DNA of 64,000 bases from Dyella mobilis (GCF_016904945.1 NZ_JADIKF010000038.1:292241-356240); one strand, 5' to 3'; positions 52,801 through 61,861 are shown, numbered from the stretch's first letter. Numbers and translations: made by a program. The notes: generated by a model from the sequence alone, not told the origin.

Positions 52801-55381
52801 GGGTCAGCTTATCGCCGCTGTAGGTGAAGCTGAGCTTGGCGCTGTGATTGTTGCTGACCAGAGCGAGGGTTTTCCCCGCACCAGTGCCGTTGTAGGTAAA
52901 GCTTACGTCGTTGCCGTTGAGATCGTGCCACTGGGCCAGCTTGCCGTCGCCGTCGAATTGGTAGACGTTCTTGAATTTATCGGTGAGTGTGATCGCCTGG
53001 CTGTTGGGATCTACCGTGATGGTGGATGCGTCGCCCGGGGGCGGCACATACAGCGGCCCATTGGCGGTGGGTATCTTGACGAACTTCTTGGTGCCGCTGT
53101 CCAGGCTCAGGGTTACGGCGTTGTCGACTAGCTGATCCATCATCCAACTCGCGGCCAGCGAAGCAACCACGGTATTGCCGAGCACGGGCCGGTCGCCGTT
53201 GGATAGATCCTTCAACACATACGCCATCACTGCAGACGGTGCGGCTGCCAGAGGGTTGTCATCGCCGAACGCAAGGTAGCTGTCGCTGTCTATCATGGCT
53301 GACGTCATGAAGTTGTTGCGCCATCCTGCGCCCAAGCTCGTAGTCTGATTGACATTACTTGAGTTGTAGGAGCGATTGAAACTAAGCCGAAACGGGAAAT
53401 CGCCGTTGCCCGCGTCGATGTCTTGATGGTCGTAGAGATAGTTGCCGGCGTACATATCGATCGGCTCACTGCTCTTCGGTGACGGGTCGGAGAACTGTGC
53501 TGTTGGAGCAGCAGAGTAGGAACCCGATGACACATCACTAAAATTGGGCAACGTGCCGTACCCCCCGTAATACCCCCCAGCAATCAGATACGCCATATTG
53601 AAAATATTGCCGGCCGTATCGAGCGTGTAATAGCCGCTCCCTGTCCAATCGCCAACCTTGCGTGCTCCGTTCTGGGGAATGAATATCTGGCCGTTATCCG
53701 GATGCGCCTGCAGATAACCCGCGATCGCTGCCTGGCTGGCATCGCTCCAATTCTGCAAGAGGGGCTGCACCTGTCCCCAGTTGGCATAAGTGGCCTCGAT
53801 AAAGCCGGTGCCGTCGTTATTGGCGTAATCGAACATGCGCACCGTCGAGACGGCTGGATTTTTCTGCAGCTGATCGACCGCCGTGGATTCCAGGGTGCTA
53901 TTGAAGATGTTGAGACCGGTGAGCGCCGCCTTCATGTCGTTGATGGACATGTTGGCGTCGAAGGGACTCAGGCTGCTGGTCTGACCTGGAAAGTCCACAT
54001 AGGCCGAAGTCGTTTTGCCGGCGATGCCCATGGCTGCGTGACGCACATCGACAAAGCCAAAGTAGTCGCCCGAGAATTGCGTGGCGCGATCGGATTGGCT
54101 CAGGTACGCCGTACCGATGGCGGCTAACGCCTCGCCGGTGGCAGGTTCGCCGGTCTGCCCATTCTTGAGCTGGGTCTGCACGGCTTTTTGGTGCCGGGTA
54201 AGGCTGTCTCGCCCGAGTTCGCCCGCCACCAGCATCAGCGCATAAGTGCCGCCGGTTTTGACTTGCGGGTGCACCGTCCAGGTGGAGAAATTGGCGCCTG
54301 CCGGATAGGGGTGCTGCACCGTCATGGAGACGGTCTGCACAGGCACACCCGTAGCGCTGCCACTCGCCAGCACAGTGCCATCCAGCGCCAGTACGGGTTG
54401 AGCGGCATCGTTGTATGTGAGAGTCAGGCGTTTGCCGGCGATCTGGCTGGCATAAACATTGGTGCTAAGGCTTGGGTTGCTACCGTCCGCGCTGTCGGAG
54501 ACAGTCACCGTAAAGACGGTTTCAAACGAATCCGGCAGGTTGCCATAGACCGTGCCTACGGCAGGAAAAGTCGAACCGTAGTAATCGTTGGTGATGTCTC
54601 GCCCGCCGTAGGCTTGCTTGGTGGAAGCCGATGGCAGGTTGGTTTTGAGATAGTTGGCGAGATTGCCCGAATAGGTATTGAGCAGGCCGGTGAGTTGGGC
54701 CCGATTGAAATGCTGCGCCGTCACCACGCCTGCTGGCGTGCCTGGAATCGGCGATGCGCCACCTGCACTTGCCGCCATGAGAGCATCGCGGGAATAGCCC
54801 ATCGCCGCACCCAGGTCGATGGGCGTGTACGCCGCATACGACTTGAACGATGGGTCCAACTCGTAGGTCGTGCCGTTGACGGTGGCCTCGGTCCAGACTG
54901 TGTTGAGCGCAGTGTTTTGTGCATCAATATTGGCGGAGAAGCCGCCGTTGCCCAGCACCGTAGCGATAGCGGGGACGGTATTTTGCACACCGAACAGGTT
55001 GGCGACCGCTGCCGTGGGAAGCGTGACCGTGCCGTAGCGGTAATTGGCGGCGATGCACGATTGCCGAAGCAATTGGACAAACAACGTGTTCTGGTCGATG
55101 CCATTACCACGCCGATCGAGATACGTGCCCAGAGCACCCTTCTTCGAACCCCAGGTCGGCGAGTAGTCGACGTTGTAATAGACGTACTCGTAGATCAGGC
55201 TGAGGTTGTATTCCAGCGAACGCGCAAGCGCTGCGATTTCCGGTTCTGCCGGTGGCGGCGTGCAGGTCAAGGCAGGCAGGGCAGCTTGTGCGGATGGCGC
55301 GTAGATGCTGGTACCAGCGCCAACGGCGCAAAGCAGCGCGGCAACGATGGCTTGCGGAAGAATGCGAATTTGATGCGACAT
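49874..55381 (-). CDS. Large secreted RHS/YD-repeat protein with variable C-terminal tip
   Basis: 1835 residues from ATG 55381 (GGGAA six bases upstream). A Sec signal peptide (AIVAALLCAVGAGTSIYAPS) is followed by a transglutaminase-like region (~50-130, LIYEYVYYNVDYSPTWGSKK) in which RRGNGIDQNTLF lacks the catalytic Cys. A linker region and DUF6531-like entry (MYAGNYLYDHQDIDAGNGDF) come next, then about 800 residues of YD repeats and the RHS core (RMYSPALGRFMQTDPI; NLYAYVGNDPANFTDPSGL). After DPSGL comes a 90-residue tip (49877-50146), AT-rich and unlike the body. This is the polymorphic-toxin layout. No VgrG or PAAR gene is near, so export is by Sec rather than T6SS. Confidence 0.88.
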   Translation of the reverse strand: MSHQIRILPQAIVAALLCAVGAGTSIYAPSAQAALPALTCTPPPAEPEIAALARSLEYNLSLIYEYVYYNVDYSPTWGSKKGALGTYLDRRGNGIDQNTLFVQLLRQSCIAANYRYGTVTLPTAAVANLFGVQNTVPAIATVLGNGGFSANIDAQNTALNTVWTEATVNGTTYELDPSFKSYAAYTPIDLGAAMGYSRDALMAASAGGASPIPGTPAGVVTAQHFNRAQLTGLLNTYSGNLANYLKTNLPSASTKQAYGGRDITNDYYGSTFPAVGTVYGNLPDSFETVFTVTVSDSADGSNPSLSTNVYASQIAGKRLTLTYNDAAQPVLALDGTVLASGSATGVPVQTVSMTVQHPYPAGANFSTWTVHPQVKTGGTYALMLVAGELGRDSLTRHQKAVQTQLKNGQTGEPATGEALAAIGTAYLSQSDRATQFSGDYFGFVDVRHAAMGIAGKTTSAYVDFPGQTSSLSPFDANMSINDMKAALTGLNIFNSTLESTAVDQLQKNPAVSTVRMFDYANNDGTGFIEATYANWGQVQPLLQNWSDASQAAIAGYLQAHPDNGQIFIPQNGARKVGDWTGSGYYTLDTAGNIFNMAYLIAGGYYGGYGTLPNFSDVSSGSYSAAPTAQFSDPSPKSSEPIDMYAGNYLYDHQDIDAGNGDFPFRLSFNRSYNSSNVNQTTSLGAGWRNNFMTSAMIDSDSYLAFGDDNPLAAAPSAVMAYVLKDLSNGDRPVLGNTVVASLAASWMMDQLVDNAVTLSLDSGTKKFVKIPTANGPLYVPPPGDASTITVDPNSQAITLTDKFKNVYQFDGDGKLAQWHDLNGNDVSFTYNGTGAGKTLALVSNNHSAKLSFTYSGDKLTQVSNGSTAVTFAYNGDSLAGVTNQAGNTTRYTYDPSGRLASIFYPSFPDTAAVTNFYDALGHVKTQTDAAGNAWQYLFANGQRASEVDPNGYGWVLYYDKNGNNIEDIDRVGNHTLFTFDGVGRKVQTTYPAGDSVAVTYDANSNVLNQITRPIPGAIDTITGEPATPLSESWTYDPVFNKPLVVKNARGYVTSNTYDAAGNLVQISQPAVPRPGSVATAPVTKTAYSFGLPTDVTDAEGRVITYTYDPATLNLLSKVDDAGRLNLTTQYSYDAVGNKLTETDPRGNTTAYQYDALRHVTQITPPAPFGSSITQYDYDADGQKIAERHATGDAADPWRTTTTVYNASGKVVHVIQPDNTSKLTTYDNIGRTATELTSSGRQVAYAYDPDSRVIQITDQVPGNLDPSITRNLGSVMREQRTYYNTGGLATLTDGNGNKLTYYYDGFKRQKQISYPDNRYELHGFDEAGNELVTLNRSGQLIWFGYDPLNRMDSKTPDNEAQVGYGYDYTGRRLVANSSAGLNVSYGYDSAGRQTSEARSDLGATTWTLDANGNRTSLTWPGAPAYTTSSAYDAMNRLTDIYEGNPGGGKKLAHYEYNVLAQRTDAETTGTFVASRTHVDWTKGGQISLLNHSWTGGNLDYEYSYNADHQRTGVDVSDPSFVPVGLQANTQSYASNALNQYTNINGASLAYDTRGNLIAGNGWNYSYDTENHLYLATTTGMTASYTYDVLGRRESKTVNGATTHYLSVGDQEIAEYSGTGVLQKRFVYGPGIDELVAIVDPSNKHQFALTDALGSVIGLVGDDGIMSEKNAYTAYGTGISSSNNPSPYLYAGRRYDPETGLYYNRARMYSPALGRFMQTDPINTAGGLNLYAYVGNDPANFTDPSGLIWPILLRAYQLYSKIPAPVRVASGIYDLNKIVNSGNIENPDYRFGGAGASGSWDALGTAENQPTANPSSNESADDFIQDAIRNIIENTHK

Positions 55382-55453
55382 GACGGTTCCCGATGGCAAA
55401 GCGCCACTGGTCCCGGTCGAAACCGGGGCAATGAATGGTGGGCAAGGCTTGTG

Positions 55454-55933
55454 TTACTTGATGACAGCGTTGCTCAGGCCGCTGCTGGACGACGGTTTGT
55501 CGCCCTTCACCGTTTGCGTGGCTTGCGTGCTGCTGCCGATAGCAAAGTCGGCGCGGGGGAATCCCAGCGGCGTCGCGTGGCTGGTCGGCAACACGTGCCC
55601 AAGCGTGGGCTTGCTGTTGGGTAAATTCATGGCTTCGCCGCTGACACCTTCAAGCGACGGTTTTGCCGCTCCTGTTGCAGCACTCTCTCGCTGCAGCATC
55701 TTGCTGACCGGTACGTCGCTCGTCTTTACCGCGCGCTGCTGTTGAAAGCGCTGGCCTTCGTCCACGCTCATCAACGGCATGTTCAATTGCGATGGCGCCG
55801 TATTTTGCGGTGGATTGAACGTCTGCTTCGCTTCGGGCTGGGGTGGCCGGTTCTGGGCGTGCGTACTGAATGCTGCGCCAAACGTGGCGATTGCCAGCAA
55901 TAAGCGTGCGCGCGATGGCAAGTAGGTGTGCAT
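55454..55933 (-). CDS. Unknown secreted protein of the RHS locus
   Basis: 159 residues; ATG 55933 has GAGGGA six bases upstream. A signal peptide (LLLAIATFGAAFSTHAQ) precedes a low-complexity mature part rich in Pro, Gln and Ser (NRPPQPEAKQTFNPPQ; GSSTQATQTVKGDKPSSSSG). No Cys in the mature part and no known domain. It is 72 bp upstream of the RHS gene and 24 bp downstream of the mini YD gene, so the three form an operon. Probably an accessory or surface partner of the RHS protein. Confidence 0.72.
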   Translation of the reverse strand: MHTYLPSRARLLLAIATFGAAFSTHAQNRPPQPEAKQTFNPPQNTAPSQLNMPLMSVDEGQRFQQQRAVKTSDVPVSKMLQRESAATGAAKPSLEGVSGEAMNLPNSKPTLGHVLPTSHATPLGFPRADFAIGSSTQATQTVKGDKPSSSSGLSNAVIK

Positions 55934-55957
55934 GGAAGTTCCCTCTTCGACCTGACG

Positions 55958-56263
55958 TTATTGGGTTTGCGACTGCGTGCGATTGCCGGCCGCGTCGTAG
56001 CTGTAGCCGCTGGTTTGGGCGGGATAGCTTTCCAGGATCAAGCGCCCCAGGCTGTCGTAGCTGTAGTTCACGCTGACCGCACTGTTGAGGCCTGAGCTGC
56101 CCGCTTGCGGGCTCTTCCCCGGCGTCGTATTGCGATTTGGCGTAGCGGCCGCGGTTGGGGTACTGCCCTGCGTTTGAGCGGCTTGGGGTGGTTGCGCGAA
56201 GGCTGCGCTGCAGAAAACGCATAGCAGCCACGTGTATCCCCATGAATAATTCGGTGCAGTCAT
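55958..56263 (-). CDS. Mini YD-repeat secreted protein
   Basis: 101 residues from ATG 56263 (GGGGA five bases upstream). A signal peptide (YTWLLCVFCSAAFA) precedes a Pro/Gln/Thr-rich linker and just two YD repeats (SVNYSYDSLGRLILESYPAQ; SGYSYDAAGNRTQSQTQ), where the protein ends. It looks like an RHS protein reduced to its repeats, or the first piece of one. It opens the RHS operon. It may be a remnant of gene duplication or a real small partner; composition and ribosome site favour a real gene. Confidence 0.7.
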   Translation of the reverse strand: MTAPNYSWGYTWLLCVFCSAAFAQPPQAAQTQGSTPTAAATPNRNTTPGKSPQAGSSGLNSAVSVNYSYDSLGRLILESYPAQTSGYSYDAAGNRTQSQTQ

Positions 56264-56335
56264 CCGTGTCCCCAAACAGTGGCGCCGTCCCCGATGACGA
56301 CGTGCAAACGATTGCAGAACGCGGCTGGAAATTCC

Positions 56336-56371
56336 CTCACGCTTTCTCACCAAAACTCACGCTTTCTCACC
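56336..56371 (-). promoter_or_regulatory. Perfect tandem 16-bp repeat upstream of the RHS operon
   Basis: CTCACGCTTTCTCACC occurs twice, at 56336-56351 and 56356-56371, with a 4-base AAAA spacer, so the period is 20 bp, close to two helical turns. Read on the RHS strand the unit is GGTGAGAAAGCGTGAG. It lies 73-108 bp before the operon start, a place for an activator. The regulator is unknown. The rest of the gap up to 57007 shows no gene I trust. Confidence 0.6.
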
Positions 56372-57007
56372 GTGGCATCGATGCGGTCACGTTTTTTTTG
56401 TGATGTTTTGGGCGTTTATGGCATTGGCCTACATCGGCATGGGGTATAGCCGCTATCGGCTTGGCGGAGATATCGACGCTTATCCGTGGCTGTTTCCGAG
56501 GCCTAGCCTCCTTTTAACGGGAGGGGGTTACTCGGCGGCATCTCCTACGAATACCTCTCGTGAATGACCAGCGAGCGCTAGATTCCGAAAAAAGTGACGC
56601 GCAGCGCGCAATCGGCACCTCTTTCGCCGTACCGGCATCCGTAAATTCTTTCGAAAGAAGCGATTTTCCGCGTTCGCTTACCTTCGCTTGCTTGCGGTGG
56701 CGAAAGGCTGCGCGCCGCGCGTGCCCTGTAACCGTTTGGACGTCTGTTTGAAATGATCCTTACACGTCATGGCATGTTCCTTGCCTGATTTCCCGGGACT
56801 GACGCGTGTCGCCATTCACCCATGATGGGTGCTGACGCGCGCATCACGTCGAATCGTCCAACGCTGAGGTGTCGGGGGAATCGGGGGAAGTGTGGCGAGC
56901 GTATCGAGCACCAACGGACATTGAACCGCGCGGCTCCACGTGTTTCAGCAATCGCTTCCGCATTCGAAAGGAATGCGGTTGAACCCTTTCCGCGCCCGGA
57001 TCTCACG

Positions 57008-58174
57008 ATGCAGTTGAACGTCGAGACATTGTCACTGGTCAACGGCTGCCAGGCTCTGGCGCTGGCGTTGATGCTGTGGTTCGGTACCCGCGGGGGAAGC
57101 ACCCACGCGATCAACGGGCTGCGGCTGCGCGCCGTGGCCCTGTTGCTGGAAGGTTCTGCCGACCTGATCCTGGCGTTTGCCTCGAAAGTGTCGCCCATCT
57201 TCGTGTTGCTGGTGGGCAACACGCTCAATCTGTCCGCGCAGGCCGTGACCATCGTTGCGCTGCGCATGGTATTGCAGCGCCGGCTTTGTTGGCGCGAGGC
57301 CATCCTGCTGGGGATAGGGGGTTGGCTGGGCGTGACTTATTTGAGCACCGCCCATCCGGATTATCTCCTGCGCGTGCTGTGGGGATCGTTCTTCCTGGCC
57401 TGCAACTGCACGCTCAATATCATGGCGCTGTGGGGCGGCTGCCGTAAGCCGGATACGCGTGCGCAATGCCTGTTGATGTGGACGTATGTGCTGTCCGTGG
57501 CGCTATTGGTTTGGCGCAACATCTGGTTGTGGGCGGTGCCCACGCCGCCGCCCGGCATCGATACACCGGCGCTGATCAACACCATTTACGTGCTGCTGTT
57601 CGGCATCCAGCCCTTGTTTGCCAGTGTCGGGTTCCTGCTGCTCTACAACGAGATCCTGCAGCGCGGCCTGCACGAGCTGGCGCGTATCGATCCGTTGACC
57701 GGGGTGATCAATCGGCTTGGCCTGCTCGAGGCTTCCGAAGCGCTGGTCACGCGGGCGCGCAACCGACGCGAGCCGATCGGCGTGCTGCTGATCGACGCCG
57801 ATCACTTCAAGAGCATCAACGACCGCTTCGGGCACGACGATGGCGATCGCGTGCTGCTGGAGCTGGTCGCCAATATCCGGCGCATGCTGCGCGCCGGCGA
57901 TCTGGTCGGGCGCGTGGGCGGGGAAGAATTCCTGGTGCTGTCGCCCTCGGTGGAATCGAGCGACCTAATGGCGCTGGCCGAGCGCATCCGCGGTGCGGTG
58001 GAGCGCTCGTCGTTCTTTATCGCGGGTCAGCGTTGCGAGCTGACCGTCTCCATCGGCGCCGCCATCGCCGACAGCGACGAGCTGGACCTGATGGCCGCCC
58101 GCCGCCGTGCCGATATTGCGCTTTACGAAGCCAAGCGCGCGGGGCGCAATTGCGTGATGACCGCCACGCCCTGA
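57008..58174 (+). CDS. Membrane diguanylate cyclase with intact inhibition site
   Basis: 388 residues from ATG 57008; an upstream open frame to 56822 has no ribosome site. Six to seven hydrophobic spans fill residues ~10-215 (GCQALALALMLWFG; PIFVLLVGNTLNLSAQAVTI; LFGIQPLFASVGFLLLYNEI). The GGDEF domain follows: DPLTGVINRLGLLEA, LLIDADHFKSINDRFGHDDG and GRVGGEEFLVL. RAGD precedes GGEEF by five residues, an intact RxxD site for product inhibition. It makes c-di-GMP. The membrane part does not match a named MASE type with certainty. Confidence 0.9.
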   Translation: MQLNVETLSLVNGCQALALALMLWFGTRGGSTHAINGLRLRAVALLLEGSADLILAFASKVSPIFVLLVGNTLNLSAQAVTIVALRMVLQRRLCWREAILLGIGGWLGVTYLSTAHPDYLLRVLWGSFFLACNCTLNIMALWGGCRKPDTRAQCLLMWTYVLSVALLVWRNIWLWAVPTPPPGIDTPALINTIYVLLFGIQPLFASVGFLLLYNEILQRGLHELARIDPLTGVINRLGLLEASEALVTRARNRREPIGVLLIDADHFKSINDRFGHDDGDRVLLELVANIRRMLRAGDLVGRVGGEEFLVLSPSVESSDLMALAERIRGAVERSSFFIAGQRCELTVSIGAAIADSDELDLMAARRRADIALYEAKRAGRNCVMTATP

Positions 58175-58175
58175 T

Positions 58176-58910
58176 TTACAGCGGCTTGCGGCCCACCAGC
58201 GTGCCCGGCGCGAGACTGCCCAGGCTCAGCACGCGCCAGAATACGCTGTCGATGCCGTGCATGAGGTCTACTTCGAAACCGGCGGCGCGCAGCCTTTCGG
58301 CGTATTGCGGCAAATGGCGAATATCGTCGATCAATACCTGTCCGCCTGGCCGCAGCACGCGGGCAATGCCGTCGATGGCGCGATCACGCCCTTCGGCCTG
58401 ATAGATGTTGTGGATGGCGGCGCAGGACACCACCGTGTCGATCGCGCCGTCGGCGAAAGGCAGTTGGCGCATGTCGGCCGTGCGCGTTTCCACCCTGGCC
58501 GCCACGCCTTCGCGCGCTGCGTTCGCAGCCACGGCATCGGGCCCGTTGCCGCTGAGATCTTCGCTTTGCCAGATGTCGATACCCGTGACGCGACCGCGCG
58601 GCGTGCGGCGGGCTGCCGCCACGGCCATCAAGCCACGACCGCAGCCGATGTCGAGCACGTGCTCGTCGCCGCGCCAATCCAGATGGTCGAGCAGCTTTTC
58701 GCGGCGACGCAATTTTCCATAGTGGCTGCTCCAGATCATCGCCAGCGCGCCGATGGCGAGGCTCAGGCCCGGCCATTGCAGCCCGTTGACAATGATCGGC
58801 AGCCGATGCGCGGCGTTCAGTGCAAAGACCAGCCAGCAGGCCAGCGACCCCAGTACCAGGTTGCGCACCACCGGCGGTGCATCCAATCCATAAGGAAACA
58901 GTGTTTTCAT
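58176..58910 (-). CDS. Class I SAM-dependent methyltransferase with membrane anchor
   Basis: 244 residues. Two N-terminal hydrophobic spans (LVLGSLACWLVFALNA; GLSLAIGALAMIWSS) anchor a Rossmann-fold methyltransferase with motif I VLDIGCGRGLMAVAAA, acidic motif II GIDIWQ, D in RTADMRQLPF and post-motif ARVLRPGGQVLIDDI. It resembles UbiE/Methyltransf_11 enzymes. Target unknown, perhaps a lipid or quinone because of the anchor. It converges on the diguanylate cyclase, one base apart. Confidence 0.85.
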   Translation of the reverse strand: MKTLFPYGLDAPPVVRNLVLGSLACWLVFALNAAHRLPIIVNGLQWPGLSLAIGALAMIWSSHYGKLRRREKLLDHLDWRGDEHVLDIGCGRGLMAVAAARRTPRGRVTGIDIWQSEDLSGNGPDAVAANAAREGVAARVETRTADMRQLPFADGAIDTVVSCAAIHNIYQAEGRDRAIDGIARVLRPGGQVLIDDIRHLPQYAERLRAAGFEVDLMHGIDSVFWRVLSLGSLAPGTLVGRKPL

Positions 58911-59027
58911 GGCTCCCCCTCCTTGGCTGGTGATACTGCGCGATGGGGGCGATGACGTTAAGTGATGTTTGTCATCTCACGCTCATCATGCCCGTTGCAC
59001 GAGCGAGCGGGATCGCCAGGCGCCTCA

Positions 59028-60794
59028 TCACATGCGCTCCGGAACGTCGATCCCCAGCCATTGCAACGCGCGCGCAAGCACCTGACCAGTCAGCTCGCAC
59101 GCAGCCAGACGCGAGCTTCGCTGTTCTTTCGTCTTGGCAGCCAGCACCGGACAGGTTGCATAGAAGCGGCTGAAGCATTGCGCCAGCTGAAACGCATATT
59201 CTGCCAGTACGCCGGGTTGCAGCTGCCGCGAAGCCTCTGCCACGGCATCGGGAAACGCCAGGCAGGCAAGCAGCAACTCGCGTTCGGCGGCGGCTTGCGG
59301 CCACGGTGTTCCCATGCTTTCGTCACGTTGACGGGCCTTGCGCAAAATTGACTGTATCCGCACGCAGGCATATTGCAGATAGGGACCGGTTCGTCCCTCG
59401 AACGATACGAAGCGCTCCGGGTCAAACTGGTAGCCGGATTCGCGATCCCCCGACAGATCCGCAAATTTCACCGCGCCGATGCCGAGCACGTGCGCCACGC
59501 GCGCTTTTTCTTCGGGTGCGAGATCGGCACCGTGGCCCGATTCGCTCATTCGTTCGGCCGCTTTATCGATCGCTTCGTCGAGCAGATCGGCCAGACGCGC
59601 AACGCCGCCCTGCCGCGTTTTATAAGGCTTGCCATCCAACCCGTTCACCGTGCCGAAACCGACGTGTTGCAGTTGCGTGTCGGGGCAAAAGCCCGCCTTT
59701 TTCGCTGCACGAAACACCTGCTCGAAATGCAGGGCCTGGCGTTGATCGACCACGTAGAGAATGCGCGCGGCGCGCATCTGCGTTACTCGCGGTATCAGCG
59801 TGGCCAGATCGGTGGTGGCGTAGAGTGCCGCGCCGTCCTGTTTGGAGAGCAGCAATGGCGGCACGGGGTGACGATCTTCCGGTTGCGCCACGGTGATCAC
59901 GAGCGCGCCGTCGCTTGCTTGGGCGATGCCGCGTGCGCGCAGGTCGTCGATCATGGCGGGCATGATCGACTGCGCATCGCTTTCGCCGAGCAGCAGGTCG
60001 AACTGCACGCCCAGTGCGGCGAAATCGCGTTGTTGCGCTTGCAGGGAGAGTTCGCGCAGAGTCCGCCACAACGCGAGCAGCCCCGCGTCGCCTCGTTGCA
60101 AAGCCGCCGTGTCGGCACGCGCCCGCGCCATGCGCGCGGGATCATCGCGGCAAGCTTGGGCAGCTTGCGGGTAAAGGCGTTCCAGCTCGTCCAGCGACAC
60201 CGGCGGCGCATCGGGCCACTTACCCGCGTCGTTGGGATGGAACCATGGCAAGCCCGGATCGCGTTCGCGCAGGGCCGATGTCAGCATGCCCATCTGCAGT
60301 CCCCAGTCGCCCAGGTGCGCATCGGCGATCACCCGCCAACCCCGAGCCTGCAACAATCGGCGCAGGCTTTCGCCCAGCACCAGCGAACGCAAGTGGCCCA
60401 CGTGCAGGGGCTTGGCCACGTTGGGGCCGCCGAAATCGATCACGGCGACGCGACCGCAGCCTTCATCGGCGATGCCCATCCGCGCATCCGTCAGCAGCTC
60501 GGTCGCGGCCTTGGCCAGCAGCGCCGCCGCGAGCCGCAGGTTGATGAAGCCGGGACCGGCGACGGCGACTTCAGCGAATTCGGGCCGCCTCGCAAGCTGC
60601 GCCGCGGCGGCGTCGGCAACCTCGCGCGGCGTGCGGCCGCTGGACTTGGCCGCCGACATGGCGCCGTTGCATTGAAAGTCGGCCAGCTCGGGACGCGCGC
60701 AGCGCACGGCGCGCGCCTGTTCGGCGGGAAGGTCGAGGGCTAGAAAGGCGTCGCGCAGGATCGCGTCGATCCGCGCCGGAATGGCTTGAAACAT
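59028..60794 (-). CDS. argS: Arginyl-tRNA synthetase
   Basis: 588 residues from ATG 60794 (GGAG six bases upstream); an open extension to 61067 lacks coding character. The HIGH-type motif is PNVAKPLHVGHLRS and the KMSK-equivalent is DGKPYKTRQGG. It has the N-terminal Arg_tRNA_synt_N additional domain (~1-90) and the C-terminal DALR domain ending GIDVPERM, close to the E. coli end. It charges tRNA-Arg in the cytoplasm. The enzyme is complete and E. coli-like; whether it is the only copy cannot be seen here. Confidence 0.96.
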   Translation of the reverse strand: MFQAIPARIDAILRDAFLALDLPAEQARAVRCARPELADFQCNGAMSAAKSSGRTPREVADAAAAQLARRPEFAEVAVAGPGFINLRLAAALLAKAATELLTDARMGIADEGCGRVAVIDFGGPNVAKPLHVGHLRSLVLGESLRRLLQARGWRVIADAHLGDWGLQMGMLTSALRERDPGLPWFHPNDAGKWPDAPPVSLDELERLYPQAAQACRDDPARMARARADTAALQRGDAGLLALWRTLRELSLQAQQRDFAALGVQFDLLLGESDAQSIMPAMIDDLRARGIAQASDGALVITVAQPEDRHPVPPLLLSKQDGAALYATTDLATLIPRVTQMRAARILYVVDQRQALHFEQVFRAAKKAGFCPDTQLQHVGFGTVNGLDGKPYKTRQGGVARLADLLDEAIDKAAERMSESGHGADLAPEEKARVAHVLGIGAVKFADLSGDRESGYQFDPERFVSFEGRTGPYLQYACVRIQSILRKARQRDESMGTPWPQAAAERELLLACLAFPDAVAEASRQLQPGVLAEYAFQLAQCFSRFYATCPVLAAKTKEQRSSRLAACELTGQVLARALQWLGIDVPERM

Positions 60795-61124
60795 CGAGGT
60801 CTCCGAAAACGTACAAATCCGCGTGACCGGCAACTGCGTGCCTGTCGCAAGAGAATCGTCAGCGTCGTCGCGAGAGAGTCGATGGATTGAGCATGCAAGC
60901 AATCTACGGGATGTCCCTGCGGCTTGTCTACGTGAACGGCGCCCGACACACGATGGTGAAGCGACGACTTCCGCGTTCTCCACCGATGGCCGACCGTCAA
61001 CGTCCCGCGCGCTGGTTCGTTTGCTCCGTAAGCGTTGTTGAAGGCCAACCGCGGAATCCGGTGCCATACTGCTTCGCGACGGCGTCGTTCTTCCTGGATA
61101 AACCCGCGACGGGACACCCCACGC
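60795..61124. other. Gap between argS and the AspH-like gene
   Basis: 330 bp with no gene I can support. It must carry the divergent promoters of argS and the hydroxylase. No clear palindrome or RNA fold stood out. Confidence 0.5.
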
Positions 61125-61811
61125 ATGAGCACGTTGTATGACCTGTCAGCCAACGCCGTGCGGCGCATCTATGACGCGCGCATCACTACGCCACCGGTAT
61201 TGGATGCCGCCAGTTATTTCCCCGGGGCGGCCAACTTCGCCACGGCGTGGCCGGCGATCCGCGCGGAGGCGCTGGCGATAGCCGCTTCGCGCATGCAGTC
61301 GGTGCCGCGCTTTCACGAAATCATGCCGGCGCAAGCGCCGATTTCCGCCAACGACGGCAAGGATTGGCGGCTTTTCATCCTGAAGGTCTACGGTGCCGAG
61401 GTCGGCAAGAACATGGCGGCCTGTCCGGCGCTGGCGCAAGTCGTGTCGTCGACGCCGGATGTGCTTTCCGCCAGCTTGTCGTTCCTGGCGCCGCGCAAGC
61501 ACATTCCGCGGCATCGCGGGCCGTTCCGCGGCGTGCTGCGCTTCCAGCTCGGCCTGTCGGTACCGCTCGACGCTGAAGGGCGGCCCGCCGCCGTGCTGTC
61601 GCTCAACGACCAGGAGCATCGCATCGGCGATGGCCAGCAACTGCTGTGGGACGACACCTATCCGCACGAAGTGTGGAATCACAGCGACGACATGCGCATA
61701 GCCTTGCTGCTCGACGTGCGCCGGCGGCACATGCCGATCGACATGCAGGTGCTGTCGCACGCCTTGATCGCTTCGGTGAGCGTGGCTGCGCGCTTGCGCG
61801 GCGTGGCCTGA
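61125..61811 (+). CDS. Aspartyl/asparaginyl beta-hydroxylase-like dioxygenase
   Basis: 228 residues from ATG 61125. The AspH/LpxO-type fold is seen in LSFLAPRKHIPRHRGPFRGV, LRFQLGLSVPLDAEG and DDTYPHEVWNHSDDMRIALL, then DVRRRHMPID. The His of IPRHRG and of YPHEVWN are the likely Fe(II) ligands; such enzymes often use two His rather than a full facial triad. It uses 2-oxoglutarate and O2 to hydroxylate a protein side chain or a lipid A acyl chain. Substrate unknown. Its own terminator follows. Confidence 0.85.
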   Translation: MSTLYDLSANAVRRIYDARITTPPVLDAASYFPGAANFATAWPAIRAEALAIAASRMQSVPRFHEIMPAQAPISANDGKDWRLFILKVYGAEVGKNMAACPALAQVVSSTPDVLSASLSFLAPRKHIPRHRGPFRGVLRFQLGLSVPLDAEGRPAAVLSLNDQEHRIGDGQQLLWDDTYPHEVWNHSDDMRIALLLDVRRRHMPIDMQVLSHALIASVSVAARLRGVA

Positions 61812-61861
61812 TCGTTCGACCGCAGACCGGCCGACCGGCGCGCAACTTTTTCCCAGCTGAA

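Noticed and set aside
49874..55381. Type VI secretion effector
   Set aside because: The RHS protein has a Sec signal and no PAAR/VgrG domain or neighbour.
56403..56567. 54-codon frame (MFWAFMALAYIGMGYS and on) in the gap before the cyclase
   Set aside because: No ribosome site, and it ends in low-complexity sequence. It could be a fragment but I cannot support it.
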